From Arthrobacter_M sp030063245 (GTDB lineage: Bacteria > Actinomycetota > Actinomycetes > Actinomycetales > Micrococcaceae), in assembly GCF_051131705.1 (NCBI RefSeq), contig NZ_CP180316.1:62001-126000 (forward strand): DNA of 64,000 bases, read 5' to 3'. The position numbers and the translations under genes were made by a program. Under the pieces are notes generated by a model. It searched no databases and had not been told where the DNA came from. It saw only the letters and a program-made list of their open reading frames with translations. Each line of letters opens with the position of its first letter. The stretch's first letter is position 1. Below, piece after piece: positions 26,469-34,552 of the stretch.

Positions 26469-26888
26469 TCAGACCTTTCCTTGCTGCAGAATCCGGATGG
26501 CGTTGCCGAAGGGGTCTCGAACGCCCATGTCAGTACCGTAAAAGTGCTCGGTGGGCTCCTGGGTGAAATCGGTGACGCCCCGCTCACGGAGCGTGTCGTA
26601 CATCGCGCGCGCGTTGTCAGTGATGAAGACGAGTCCGCCGCCCAGAGCACCCTTGGTGATCAACTCGCGGATTCGGTCTGCCGTCTCTTCGTCGTGTAGC
26701 GGCGGACCGGGCTGCTCAAGTGAGATTTCGGTGGCACCACCGCCAGGTACGCGAACGGTTAGCCAGCGATAATCGCCCTGGGCCACCGCCGCCACAGCGC
26801 GAACGTCGAGCGGTCCGGCGTAGTCCCGGTCCATCGCGTCACGGGCGCGCAACAATCGCCGGTTGAGTTCTTCGGCTTCGCGGCTCAC
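26469..26888 (-). pseudogene. AraC-regulator start fused in frame to a VOC (glyoxalase-like) protein
   Basis: 139 aa, GTG 26888. Residues 1-37 (EELNRRLLRARDAMDRDYAG, PLDVRAVAAVA) are the beginning of an AraC-type HTH domain. From about residue 39 (DYRWLTVRVPGG, then GGLVFITDNARAMYDTLRERG and YGTDMGVRDPFGNAIRILQ) it is the last two thirds of a VOC-fold protein, including the metal-type GVRDPFGN end. Neighbouring AraC and VOC genes of this sort are common in actinobacteria, so a deletion of about 0.5 kb joined them. The fused protein lacks recognition helices and the first VOC strand and is probably inactive. Confidence 0.75.
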
Positions 26889-27004
26889 ACTCCAATCCTA
26901 GGAGAACTGAGGCGGCCCGATCCTCGCGAATCCTGATCACCTATCGCGCCGCCATCACGATCAGCGCCATTCTCACACAGCTATGCGATCTAGGAGGCAC
27001 GCTC

Positions 27005-28140
27005 TAGTGTAGCGTGTCGTTGATTCCTTTGGGTCTGATTGTTTGTCAGACTTGATCCATGGTTTATCTGGCAAAGGCACTTCAGTTGCGCGACGGGGAC
27101 CGGGGCGCCCTGGAAGCGTTGACTCGTGGGAATTCTTCCACTGCGACGTTGGCGTTGCGGGCGCGCACGGTTTTGTTGGCTGCTGACGGGATGCCGAATG
27201 TCCAGATTGAGAAGATCACCGGGTTTTCGGCGCCCACGGTTTTGAAGTGGCGCAACCGCTATGCCGAGGGCGGGATCGAGGCCCTGTCCGATGTCCAGCG
27301 CCCGGGCCGGGAGCGGGAGATCGACGAACTCGCCCTGATTGCCGACACCCTGACCAATGACGGGAACCCGCCGGCGGAGCTGGGGATCTCGCACTGGTCC
27401 GCGCGCATCATGGCCGAACGCCACGGAATCTCTTTTTCGTCCGTGGCCCGAATCTGGCGCCGTTGGAAGATCCAGCCGCATCGGATCGAGACGTTTAAAT
27501 TCTCCACCGACCCGGCCCTGGAGTCCAAGCTCCGGGACGTGGTGGGCCTGTACATGTCCCCGCCGGAAAACGCGGTGGTGGTGAGCATTGATGAGAAGAC
27601 CCAAATCCAGGCACTGTCCCGCACCGGCCCGGACCAGCCGCTGTCCCCGACCCACCCGCTGCAGCAGACGCACGACTACAAGCGCAACGGCACCACCACC
27701 TTGTTCGCCGCCTTGGAGGTTCTCACCGGCAAACTCAGCGCGAACGCCTTCTACCCAAAGCACACCAACATCGAGTTCGTCGATTTCCTGAGCCGGGTCG
27801 CCCACGCCCACCCCGGGGTTGAGCTGCATGTCATCTGCGACAACTATGCGACCCATAAGCACCAGAACGTGAAGGACTGGCTGGCCGAAAACCCGCGCGT
27901 GAGCCTGCATTTCACCCCGACCAGCTGTTCCTGGCTGAACATGGTGGAGATCTTCTTCGGGATCATCACCCGCCAGTGCCTCAAACGCGGAGCATTCAGC
28001 TCCGTGAAAGAGCTGGAGGAAACCATGGAACGCTACATCGAGAACTACAACCAGGACGCCAAACCATTCACCTGGACCAAGTCAGCGGAGTATCTCCTGG
28101 GCAAGATGAAACGCAAACAAACCATTAACACGGAACACTA
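27005..28140 (+). mobile_element. IS630-family insertion sequence, copy 2
   Basis: 1136 bp including border TA dinucleotides, the exact reverse complement of copy 1 at 5896-7031. Left end TAGTGTAGCGTGTCGTTGA, right end complementary to TAGTGTTCCGTGTTAATGG. The right end truncates a resolvase gene. Confidence 0.9.
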
Positions 28141-28141
28141 G
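27059..28141 (+). CDS. IS630-family transposase, copy 2
   Basis: 360 aa, identical to copy 1; DDE residues in SIDEKTQ, ICDNYATH and WLNMVEIFF. The stop codon TAG uses the border TA plus the first base of the flanking DNA, mirroring how copy 1 supplies the stop of the TIR gene. Intact and probably active. Confidence 0.95.
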   Translation: MVYLAKALQLRDGDRGALEALTRGNSSTATLALRARTVLLAADGMPNVQIEKITGFSAPTVLKWRNRYAEGGIEALSDVQRPGREREIDELALIADTLTNDGNPPAELGISHWSARIMAERHGISFSSVARIWRRWKIQPHRIETFKFSTDPALESKLRDVVGLYMSPPENAVVVSIDEKTQIQALSRTGPDQPLSPTHPLQQTHDYKRNGTTTLFAALEVLTGKLSANAFYPKHTNIEFVDFLSRVAHAHPGVELHVICDNYATHKHQNVKDWLAENPRVSLHFTPTSCSWLNMVEIFFGIITRQCLKRGAFSSVKELEETMERYIENYNQDAKPFTWTKSAEYLLGKMKRKQTINTEH

Positions 28142-28501
28142 TTGCTGATCACGTGAAGAACCTGAGCGCGTTCACCGACCAGCTCCAGGCCACCGGGATC
28201 GGGTTCCGTTCCCTTACCGACCAGATTGACACCATGACCCCGGCCGGCCGGTTTTTCTTCCACGTCATGGCCTCCCTCCCTCAGATGGAACGGGAGCTCA
28301 CCGTTGAACGCACCCGCGCTGGAGTCTAGTCCTCCCGTAAGAACGGGCGCCCTCCCGGCCGCAAAACGCCTCATGACTGACCGAAAGATCACCGCGGCGA
28401 AACAGCTCCTCGCCCAGGGCACCTCTGCCGCCGACGTCGCCCACAAGGTCGGGGTCTCCATCCCGACGCTCTACGGGTGGATCCCCGCCGCCGGCCGCTG
28501 A
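28141..28501 (+). pseudogene. Tn3-type serine resolvase, N-terminally truncated and frameshifted
   Basis: Begins mid-gene at the IS630 border with NLSAFTDQLQATGIGFRSL, TDQIDTMTPAGRFFFHV and ERELTVERTRAG, the second half of a serine-recombinase catalytic domain. A stop follows, and the C-terminal HTH continues in another frame (DRKITAAKQLLAQGTSAADV, GVSIPTLYGWIPAA). The first 60 or so residues with the active-site serine are absent on this side. A Tn3-like terminal repeat follows at 28548, so this is the end of a Tn3 transposon. Confidence 0.85.
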
Positions 28502-28547
28502 GCGGAAAATGGAGCCCCGACCACGCTAACCGGACCGCAAAAATCGG

Positions 28548-28584
28548 CTTAGCGTAGTTCAAGTTCCGTTTTCTCAAACGCCCC
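28548..28584 (-). repeat. Tn3-family terminal inverted repeat (right end A)
   Basis: 37 bp beginning CTTAGCGTAG and ending ACGCCCC. Read from the outside it starts GGGG and ends ACGCTAAG, the standard form of Tn3-family ends (about 38 bp). The interior side faces the resolvase pseudogene. No matching left end was found in the window. Confidence 0.65.
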
Positions 28585-28649
28585 TGGGTGACTCGTCAGG
28601 TTGTGCTGGGACGGGGTAATTGCCTCGGCCACACCAGTCTGCAACGCCA

Positions 28650-29549
28650 TCATCGGCTGAGGGCAGTCTCTTCGTTGACTCGGCTGAGCTTGTCGGGGTT
28701 GGCGATCGAGCAGACCCGTGTAATCTGCCCGTTCTCGACGGTGAGGCTCGTAATGGCCACAAGCTGCCCGTTCAACTCGACTCGGATGCCGGGCCGACCG
28801 TTTACCCATACTGCGGAAGCCACGAGTTCGCCCTCCACCTTCGAGATGCTACCGACGAGGTAGCGCGCGAGCCGATCAGCACCGATGACTGGGCGACGAG
28901 CGGCCCCCCGTACCTTGCCACCGCCGTCGGCGACCGACACGACGTCGGGCGCGAGCACGTCCATGAGGCCCTGAAGATTGCCCGTGTTAAGCGCGACCAC
29001 GAACCGGTCGACGACGTCCTTGTGTTCGGAGTCGACGACACGTATTCTTGGGCGTCGCGCCGAGACGTGGTCCTTCGCGCGGTGCTCGATCTGCCGCACG
29101 GCCGCCGGGGTCTTCCCGACGGCATCCGCGATTTCTTCGTAGGGCACGTCGAACACCTCGCGCAGTACGAAGACGGCGCGCTCGGTCGGCGCGAGCGTCT
29201 CAAGCACGGTAAGCATCGCGATTGAGACGCTCTCCGCGAGCTCGACGTCCTCCGCGACGTCAGGACTGGTCAGGAGCGGTTCGGGGAGCCACTCCCCGAC
29301 GTACTCCTCTCGACGCCGCGACACGGTGCGGAGGTGGTTGAGCGCCTGCCGTGTCACGATGCGCACGAGGTAAGCCCGCGGCTCACGGATCCAGACCGGG
29401 TCGACCGACGCCCACCGGAGCCAGGACTCTTGCAGCACATCCTCGGCGTCAGCGGCCGAGCCGAGGAGTTCGTATGCAACGGTGAACAGGAGGCTCCGGT
29501 GGACGACGAACTGATCGTCATCGGCGTGCCCGGCGCGGCTCATGCCCAT
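28650..29549 (-). CDS. ECF41-family sigma factor (SigJ-like)
   Basis: 299 aa. Sigma-2 (SLLFTVAYELLGSAADAEDV, LRWASVD) and sigma-4 (LAPTERAVFVLREVFDVPYE, EIADAVGKTPAAVRQIEHRA) regions are followed by a SnoaL-like C-terminal domain. The three ECF41 hallmark motifs are present: WLPEP in the linker, DGGGK, and NPDKL near the end. In this group the C-terminal extension replaces a separate anti-sigma factor and tunes activity. The gene starts 3 bp after the stop of the AhpD-like gene; an ATG 6 bp inside is also possible. The pair forms the typical ECF41 operon. Confidence 0.92.
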   Translation of the reverse strand: MGMSRAGHADDDQFVVHRSLLFTVAYELLGSAADAEDVLQESWLRWASVDPVWIREPRAYLVRIVTRQALNHLRTVSRRREEYVGEWLPEPLLTSPDVAEDVELAESVSIAMLTVLETLAPTERAVFVLREVFDVPYEEIADAVGKTPAAVRQIEHRAKDHVSARRPRIRVVDSEHKDVVDRFVVALNTGNLQGLMDVLAPDVVSVADGGGKVRGAARRPVIGADRLARYLVGSISKVEGELVASAVWVNGRPGIRVELNGQLVAITSLTVENGQITRVCSIANPDKLSRVNEETALSR

Positions 29550-29552
29550 AGC

Positions 29553-30143
29553 CTACGCGGCGGCCGAGTCGGCCGACGGCACGGTCAACGGAGGCAGGCC
29601 ACACGCCGCGGCGAACTCCTCGGAGTGGATGCCGAGCGTGACGTTCATACGAGCCGTCATGTTCATGAAGGACACGCGCGCCGCGAGCTCGACGAGCGCC
29701 GCGGGCCCGAGTTCACCGAGGAGCACCGCCGACAGCTCGTCAGTAACTGCCGGCGGCGTTTGGCTCGCCGCCTCCGCGTACTCCATGACCTGGCGCTCGA
29801 GCGTCGTGAAAACGGTTGACTCCCGCCAGCGGGGCACCTCGCGGACCTTTGTCTCGTCAAGTCCGTGATTGTGCGCCATGAAGTAGTTGAAGTCCAGGCA
29901 GAAGCTGCAGCCGATCGTGGCAGCCGATGCCATAGCCGCGTACGACGCGAGGTCCGGTTTGAGCTCGCGCCAGCCCTCGACCTTGCGTCCAATTCCCATG
30001 GCGTCCTTCATTACGGCCTGGTTGTGCCACAACACGCCCACCGAATCTGGTACGTGGCCCATCATCTTGCGGGCTGCGAACTTCACGATCGCTCCGTACA
30101 CGCCGGTGATCTTAGTCGCGGGGATGCGTGTCTCGCTGGTCAT
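29553..30143 (-). CDS. Carboxymuconolactone decarboxylase / AhpD-like protein
   Basis: 196 aa, ATG 30143 with AGGAGCAG upstream. The redox motif CxxC is visible in ATIGCSFCLDFNYFMA, followed by the helix with conserved His. AhpD-like proteins act as disulfide reductants. Genes for CMD-domain proteins are the standard targets of ECF41 sigma factors, and an ECF41-type promoter lies upstream at 30193-30219. Confidence 0.88.
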   Translation of the reverse strand: MTSETRIPATKITGVYGAIVKFAARKMMGHVPDSVGVLWHNQAVMKDAMGIGRKVEGWRELKPDLASYAAMASAATIGCSFCLDFNYFMAHNHGLDETKVREVPRWRESTVFTTLERQVMEYAEAASQTPPAVTDELSAVLLGELGPAALVELAARVSFMNMTARMNVTLGIHSEEFAAACGLPPLTVPSADSAAA

Positions 30144-30192
30144 ATCTGCTCCTGCTCCAATGTCGTCGATGGATCGGGTCTTTCAACATGAA

Positions 30193-30219
30193 GACACCGA
30201 CCAACGCTCGCGTGTGACA
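30193..30219 (-). promoter_or_regulatory. ECF41-type promoter of the AhpD-sigma operon
   Basis: On the reverse strand TGTCACA, 16 bases, then TGTC. The known ECF41 consensus is TGTCACA-N16-CGTC, so only one base differs. It lies 50 bp upstream of the AhpD-like ATG, leaving a leader of about 40 nt, and implies autoregulation. Confidence 0.8.
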
Positions 30220-30458
30220 TCCGCTCCGGAGATGGCGCCGAAACGCCAAGGGGTTCCACAGCGGACCGCGAGCCCGCTCACCGCGGGCTCAACCAGTCCC
30301 ACAGCGCGTTCCGCTGCGGAACGCTACCCATGCGAAGTCTCAAAACCACCATTTTGGGTTCAGCGGCTCCGTCCGCCGACCGGCTTACGGGACTGTGGCA
30401 CGGTCTACATCGGGGACACCTGTCAGTCCACGAAAGATCGAGAACAAACCCGCCCAGG
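30220..30458. other. Intergenic region, nothing recognised
   Basis: Between the ECF41 promoter and the next small gene. No coding signal or clear repeat. Confidence 0.4.
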
Positions 30459-30785
30459 CTATAAAAGTCCGGTAGAGGAGCTTTCTGCGATCATTTCCGC
30501 ACGCATCCGGAACTCAATATCGGCTGCCGACTGGTCGTTCGGGTCCGTCCCAAACAACCACGTCAAACCCTTTAGCCCCCGGGCGTCGCGACCGACAAGT
30601 GCGATCGCGATAAGTGTGTCATCGGCAGCTTTTTCCTTTGCCCATTTGTGAACTTCGCTGAAAGTGGCATCGGAAACGTCAACTGTAGTGATTGCGCGGT
30701 CGATTCCCTTGGCGAAGTAGACCCGAAAAATGGAGTCATGCTGCTCCCAGGTACTATCTCGCTCGTCTACTTCCTCAATGTTCAT
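30459..30785 (-). CDS. Conserved hypothetical protein
   Basis: 108 aa from ATG 30785 (MNIEEVDERDSTWEQHDSIF); a second ATG at 30794 and a longer frame exist. It contains FRVYFAKG, SEVHKWAKEKAADDTLIAIA and ARGLKGLTWLFGTDPND. I recognise the general pattern from actinobacterial hypotheticals but no function. The length and conserved aromatic/acidic pattern support a real cytoplasmic protein. It stands alone beside an IS110 element. Confidence 0.6.
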   Translation of the reverse strand: MNIEEVDERDSTWEQHDSIFRVYFAKGIDRAITTVDVSDATFSEVHKWAKEKAADDTLIAIALVGRDARGLKGLTWLFGTDPNDQSAADIEFRMRAEMIAESSSTGLL

Positions 30786-30918
30786 AGTCAACATGATAGG
30801 TAAAGCGATGGCGCTGGCACATAGCTCACATCGTTCCGAAGAGCTATGACTCTCAGGGCGAGGAGGTGCGTCGGTTAGCGTTCCCCTTACGGACACGGAA
30901 TCACTGTGCAGTCACCTT

Positions 30919-31060
30919 CTAGTACGAAAGTAGAGGTGAGTTAGGCAGCTGCTGGTGTGATGCTGACCTCGTAACCGAGAGTTTTGAGCTAGTACGAAAG
31001 TAGAGGTGAGTTAGGCAGCTGCTGGTGTGATGCTGACCTCGTAACCGAGAGTTTTGAGCT
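30919..31060. repeat. 70-bp tandem duplication at the IS110 3' end
   Basis: Two identical units start at 30919 and 30989 (CTAGTACGAAAGTAGAGGTG...), period 70 bp, each flanked by the dinucleotide CT. The second unit contains the last codons and stop of the transposase gene; the first repeats them outside it. Confidence 0.9.
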
Positions 31061-32246
31061 GGCGGATAGCTCTGCTCTTGGCTTGTTCGGGATCGCGTTT
31101 GAGGTAGTAGTCGGCTCCGGGATCCTGGTAAATCTCGCCATTGGCGAGCATATGCCAGGTAGCGGTGAGGATGACGTGCTCGATTGCGACGATCGCTTTG
31201 ACCCGGCCGCGCCGGCCGGCAATTCGCCTGTACTTGACGCTGAGGTAGGTATTTTTGCTTCGGGAAGCAGACATCGCGGCGATACCCAGAGCAGCTTTCA
31301 GGTACTTGTTGCCGGGCATGATCTTGGTCGACTTGATCCGGCCGGCGGACTCATTGGAGCCTGGACAGACACCAGCCCAGGACGCCAGATGCGCTGAGGT
31401 GGGGAAGACACTCATGTCGGCGCCGGTCTCGGCGATGATCACGTCGGCGACCAAGCTCGAGACTCCCGGGATGGTTATCAGCGCTTCCCGCGCTGCGCGA
31501 AAGGGCTCGATCATCGTCTCGACGCGCTTGGTGAAGTCCTTGATGGTCTGGTCAAGCTGATCGATGCGGTCCAGATGAATACGAACCATGAACGCGTGAT
31601 GGTTGCCGAACATCCCGGTGAGCGCCTCGGTGAGCTCGGGAATCTTTGACCTCATACTCGCGCGGGCGAACTGTGCCAGTACCTGCGGGTCCCGCTCTCC
31701 CATAATTAGCGCCTCCAACATCGCCTTGGATGAGACACCGGTCAACTCACTGACAACGCCGGAGAGTTTAATGCCCGTGCTCTCGAGGAACTTCTCCAGC
31801 CGGTGCAGTTCCCGCGTCCTATCCTGAACGGTGACAGCCCGAGCACGGGTTAGGTCCCGCAATTCCCGGATGGGCTCGGGGGGAACGAACGAGGCACGCA
31901 GCAACCCATGCGCTCCGAGCTGAGCCAGCCAGGCGGCGTCGGAAACGTCGGTCTTGCGGCCGGGTAAATTCTTCGCGTGTTTGGCGTTGACCAGCATCAA
32001 CGGCAGACTCCCCTCAAGGAGATAATAGAACGGCTTCCAGTAATCGCTGGTTGATTCCATCACCACAACCGTGACGTTCTGTTCCTCCAGAAACGTGCGC
32101 AAGGCCAGAATCTGATTCGTGGTGGCACCCCACGTCGTCACTGTCGAGGTGAACTGGCCCCTGACTTTACCTGGAACCCTGAGACAAACCTTCGCGTCAC
32201 GTTTGGAAATATCCATCCCAACGGAGCGCTCATGCACAATGTCCAT
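31011..32246 (-). CDS. IS110-family transposase (DEDD recombinase)
   Basis: 411 aa, ATG 32246. N-terminal RuvC-like DEDD domain: GMDISKRDAKV (first Asp), VVMESTSDYWKPFYYLL (Glu), and KTDVSDAAWLAQLG (paired Asp). C-terminal transposase_20 domain with IPGVSSLVADVIIAETGADM and GVCPGSNESAGRIKS carrying the catalytic Ser. The frame is intact. IS110 elements insert without target duplication and are guided by a bridge RNA made from a noncoding end. Confidence 0.95.
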   Translation of the reverse strand: MDIVHERSVGMDISKRDAKVCLRVPGKVRGQFTSTVTTWGATTNQILALRTFLEEQNVTVVVMESTSDYWKPFYYLLEGSLPLMLVNAKHAKNLPGRKTDVSDAAWLAQLGAHGLLRASFVPPEPIRELRDLTRARAVTVQDRTRELHRLEKFLESTGIKLSGVVSELTGVSSKAMLEALIMGERDPQVLAQFARASMRSKIPELTEALTGMFGNHHAFMVRIHLDRIDQLDQTIKDFTKRVETMIEPFRAAREALITIPGVSSLVADVIIAETGADMSVFPTSAHLASWAGVCPGSNESAGRIKSTKIMPGNKYLKAALGIAAMSASRSKNTYLSVKYRRIAGRRGRVKAIVAIEHVILTATWHMLANGEIYQDPGADYYLKRDPEQAKSRAIRQLKTLGYEVSITPAAA

Positions 32247-32585
32247 TCCCGTAACCCTTCTTCAACTCTGGGTACATATGAGTGTCTGCCACGGGGAGGA
32301 CAGGGAGAAAATCAGGAATCTAGCACTCGTGCTCGAAGCAACAATCCACGGTTCCCGTGGAAGCCCTCCACGCCACGCTGAAAAACAGGCTCCAACTCGG
32401 CACCAAGAAGAACCGGCGTCAACCGCAACAGACAAAAACAATTATTCGCCCACCATCACCCCAACGACAGGGCGGGAGCCAGCCACGGCCATATTTTCAA
32501 CCCCCACGGCGCGACAGCGTCACCACACCGCTGAAATGATGACAGGCAAATTACCAACGGCACCCTGTTCGCAGGCCGCCGACCC
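32247..32585 (-). ncRNA. Noncoding end of IS110 element, candidate bridge RNA region
   Basis: About 340 bp upstream of the transposase start without a gene. Two perfect small hairpins are visible: AGCAC-TC-GTGCT at 32322-32333 and CCACGG-TTC-CCGTGG at 32346-32360. In the IS110 group the bridge RNA is transcribed from the left noncoding end in this position. The exact RNA ends and the target-binding and donor-binding loops cannot be set by eye, and part of the stretch may belong to the surrounding Tn3 remnant. Confidence 0.45.
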
Positions 32586-32623
32586 CTTAGCGTGAATTTC
32601 CGTACCGTTCCTCCTCGGACCCC
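32586..32623 (-). repeat. Tn3-family terminal inverted repeat (right end B)
   Basis: Exactly 38 bp, beginning CTTAGCGTGAATTTCC and ending CGGACCCC. Read inward from 32623 it starts GGGGTCCG and ends CACGCTAAG, the Tn3-family pattern. The interior side faces the IS110 region. Confidence 0.65.
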
Positions 32624-32636
32624 GAAACGGCAAAAC

Positions 32637-32674
32637 CTTAGCGTTGGACATTTCACTTATGCACAAGTCACCCC
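32637..32674 (-). repeat. Tn3-family terminal inverted repeat (right end C)
   Basis: Again exactly 38 bp, CTTAGCGTTGGAC to GTCACCCC, in the same orientation as end B and 13 bp further out. Read from the outside it begins GGGGTGAC and ends AACGCTAAG. Its presence suggests two successive Tn3-type insertions ended here. Confidence 0.6.
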
Positions 32675-32717
32675 GAGCCGGTTGACGAATCCCTGCCTTT
32701 CAATAATAGTTAGATAT

Positions 32718-33056
32718 GTGCCTAAGTATTACGACGAGCTCGACGCCGTGCTCCGCGCTCTCGCGGATCCGACGCGCCGGGCCGTCGTGGAACGGTTGGC
32801 GAAGTCCCCAGCCGTCGTGTCCGAACTCGCGGCACCGTTCTCGATGGCGTTGCCGTCGCTCATGCAGCACCTGCGCGTCCTCGAGAACGCGGGACTGGTC
32901 ACGTCGCAGAAGCACGGACGCGTCCGCACCGTGAGCCTGCGACCGGGCGCCCTCGACGTCCTGCACCTGTGGCTGGGCGAGCAACGAACCCCCGCAGAAC
33001 GCCAAGCCGACCGGCTCGGCATCCACCTGACCCGCACCACCACGAAGGAAATCTGA
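32718..33056 (+). CDS. ArsR-family transcriptional regulator
   Basis: 112 aa from GTG 32718; the longer upstream frame would start inside a Tn3 terminal repeat. Winged HTH: LRALADPTRRAVVERLAKSP, VVSELAAPFSMALPSLMQHL, RVLENAGLVTSQKHGRVRTV. No metal-binding cysteines, as in the SRPBCC-linked subgroup. It is 1 bp from the next gene, heading a three-gene operon. The very short leader may make it leaderless. Confidence 0.88.
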   Translation: MPKYYDELDAVLRALADPTRRAVVERLAKSPAVVSELAAPFSMALPSLMQHLRVLENAGLVTSQKHGRVRTVSLRPGALDVLHLWLGEQRTPAERQADRLGIHLTRTTTKEI

Positions 33057-33057
33057 C

Positions 33058-33705
33058 ATGACCCGCGTGCGCATCGACCTGTTCATCTCGCTGGACGGCT
33101 ACACCTCGACGACCGACCACGCCCCCGAAAATCCGATGGGTGAGGACTGGGCGCGCCTCACGGCGGCCTACGCCGCGACCCGCACGTTCCACGAGCGCGT
33201 CTTCGGCGACACCAGCGGCACCGGAACGACCGGCATCGACGACTCCTACGCGGCCGCGTTCTTCGAGGGCGTCGGCGCCGAGATCATGGGCGCGACCATG
33301 TTCGGCCTGCACTCGTTTCCCGACGATCCGGACTGGAAGGGCTGGTGGGGTGACCAGCCGCCGTTCGGCACCCCGGTCTATGTCCTCACCCACACCGCAC
33401 CGCGTCCGTCGATCCCGATGGAGGGCGGAACGACGTTCCACTTCCGCAGCGCCGCAATCGAGGACGTGCTCGCGGAGGCGACCGAGGCTGCCGGCGGCCT
33501 GGACGTGCGCGTCGGCGGTGGGCACAGCACCGCGCGCGACTTCCTGCGCGCCGGCCTGGTCGACCACTTGCACCTCATGGTCGCCCCGATCCTCCTCGGC
33601 CGGGGCAATCGACTGTGGGACGACCTGCGCGGCCTCGAACTCACCCACCAGGTGACGACGGAAGTGGCCGAGAGTGGCACGACCCACGTCACCTTCACGC
33701 GATAG
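33058..33705 (+). CDS. Dihydrofolate reductase (RibD C-terminal) family protein
   Basis: 215 aa. RibD_C-like fold: RIDLFISLDGYTS at the start, GAEIMGATMFGLHSFP, TPVYVLTHTA, DVRVGGGHSTARDFLRAGLV and HLMVAPILLGRGNRLWDDL. These NADPH-binding proteins are usually uncharacterised reductases, not true DHFR. It shares an operon with ArsR and SRPBCC genes. Confidence 0.88.
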   Translation: MTRVRIDLFISLDGYTSTTDHAPENPMGEDWARLTAAYAATRTFHERVFGDTSGTGTTGIDDSYAAAFFEGVGAEIMGATMFGLHSFPDDPDWKGWWGDQPPFGTPVYVLTHTAPRPSIPMEGGTTFHFRSAAIEDVLAEATEAAGGLDVRVGGGHSTARDFLRAGLVDHLHLMVAPILLGRGNRLWDDLRGLELTHQVTTEVAESGTTHVTFTR

Positions 33706-33714
33706 GACGCACTC

Positions 33715-34176
33715 ATGACGATCGAACGCCGACTGGCCCGCGCCGGGTTCACCCTGACCCGCGATTACCCCGTTCCTCTCGAGCGCGTCTGGGACGCGTT
33801 CGCCGAAGAGGACCAGAAGCTGGCCTGGTACGGCGCCGGCGACACCATTGAGCCCGGCGAGTGGGCGTTCGACTTCCGCGTCGGCGGACGCGACGTCGCC
33901 GAGGGGACGTTTCATGACGGTCCGGTCTCGCGGTACGAGGCCACGTACACCGACATCGTCGAGCACGTCCGCATCGTCACGACGTACAACATGTGGCTCG
34001 ACGGGGTCCACATGTCGACGTCCGTGGCGTCGTTCGAGTTCGAGCCGATCAACGAGGACACCCGGTTCACGCACGTCGAGCACGGCGTCTTCTTCGACCA
34101 GTTCTGGGCCGACGGGCCAGGCCGCGAGGAAGGCAGCCGGGGCCTGCTCGAGGCTCTGGGCGTCTACCTCGCGTGA
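33715..34176 (+). CDS. SRPBCC (AHSA1/START-like) protein
   Basis: 153 aa. The hydrophobic ligand-binding fold shows as FTLTRDYPVPLERVWDAFAE at the start, then DFRVGGRDVAEG and the C-terminal long helix (GLLEALGVYLA). ArsR-SRPBCC pairs are widespread; the ligand is unknown. It starts 9 bp after the previous stop. Confidence 0.88.
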   Translation: MTIERRLARAGFTLTRDYPVPLERVWDAFAEEDQKLAWYGAGDTIEPGEWAFDFRVGGRDVAEGTFHDGPVSRYEATYTDIVEHVRIVTTYNMWLDGVHMSTSVASFEFEPINEDTRFTHVEHGVFFDQFWADGPGREEGSRGLLEALGVYLA

Positions 34177-34197
34177 CGCACCTCCGGCGATTGGGCG

Positions 34198-34552
34198 GTG
34201 GCTGAGCAACCAGTCCGGGCCGATTTCGTGGCCCATGTACGGTCGGTGCGCGAAGCATTCCCAGAACGCCGAGTGATTCACCAAAGTCGCCCGAGCTGGC
34301 TCGGGCAGCAATCGTTGGACATCTATCTGCCGGACCAGAACATCGGCATCGAATATCAGGCGCGCAGCACAGCCGCCCGGTGAGCCGTTCGGTGGACAGC
34401 TCGCCTACGAGCGACAGATGGAGCGGGATGCCCGCAAGCGCGACTTGTGTCAAGCCAACGGCTGCCAGCTCATCGAAGTGCATCCTGGCTACGTCCTCGA
34501 TGAAGTTCTTGCCGAGATCCGAAAGCGATCGAGCACTGACCCTGGACGGTGA
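34198..34552 (+). pseudogene. Fragment of a restriction-endonuclease-fold protein, frameshifted
   Basis: First frame: VREAFPERRVIHQSRPSWLG, QQSLDIYLPDQNIGIEYQ. After an indel near 34365 the second frame reads GGQLAYERQMERDARKRDLC, QANGCQLIEVHPGY, and ends at TGA 34552. Together they form a Vsr/DUF559-like nuclease core (D in SLDIYLP, E-x-Q in IEYQ). The upstream part of the original protein is missing, so this is debris. Confidence 0.65.

Noticed and set aside
32899..34311. 470-codon minus-strand frame across the ArsR operon
   Set aside because: Overlaps three well-supported genes and has no recognisable domain.
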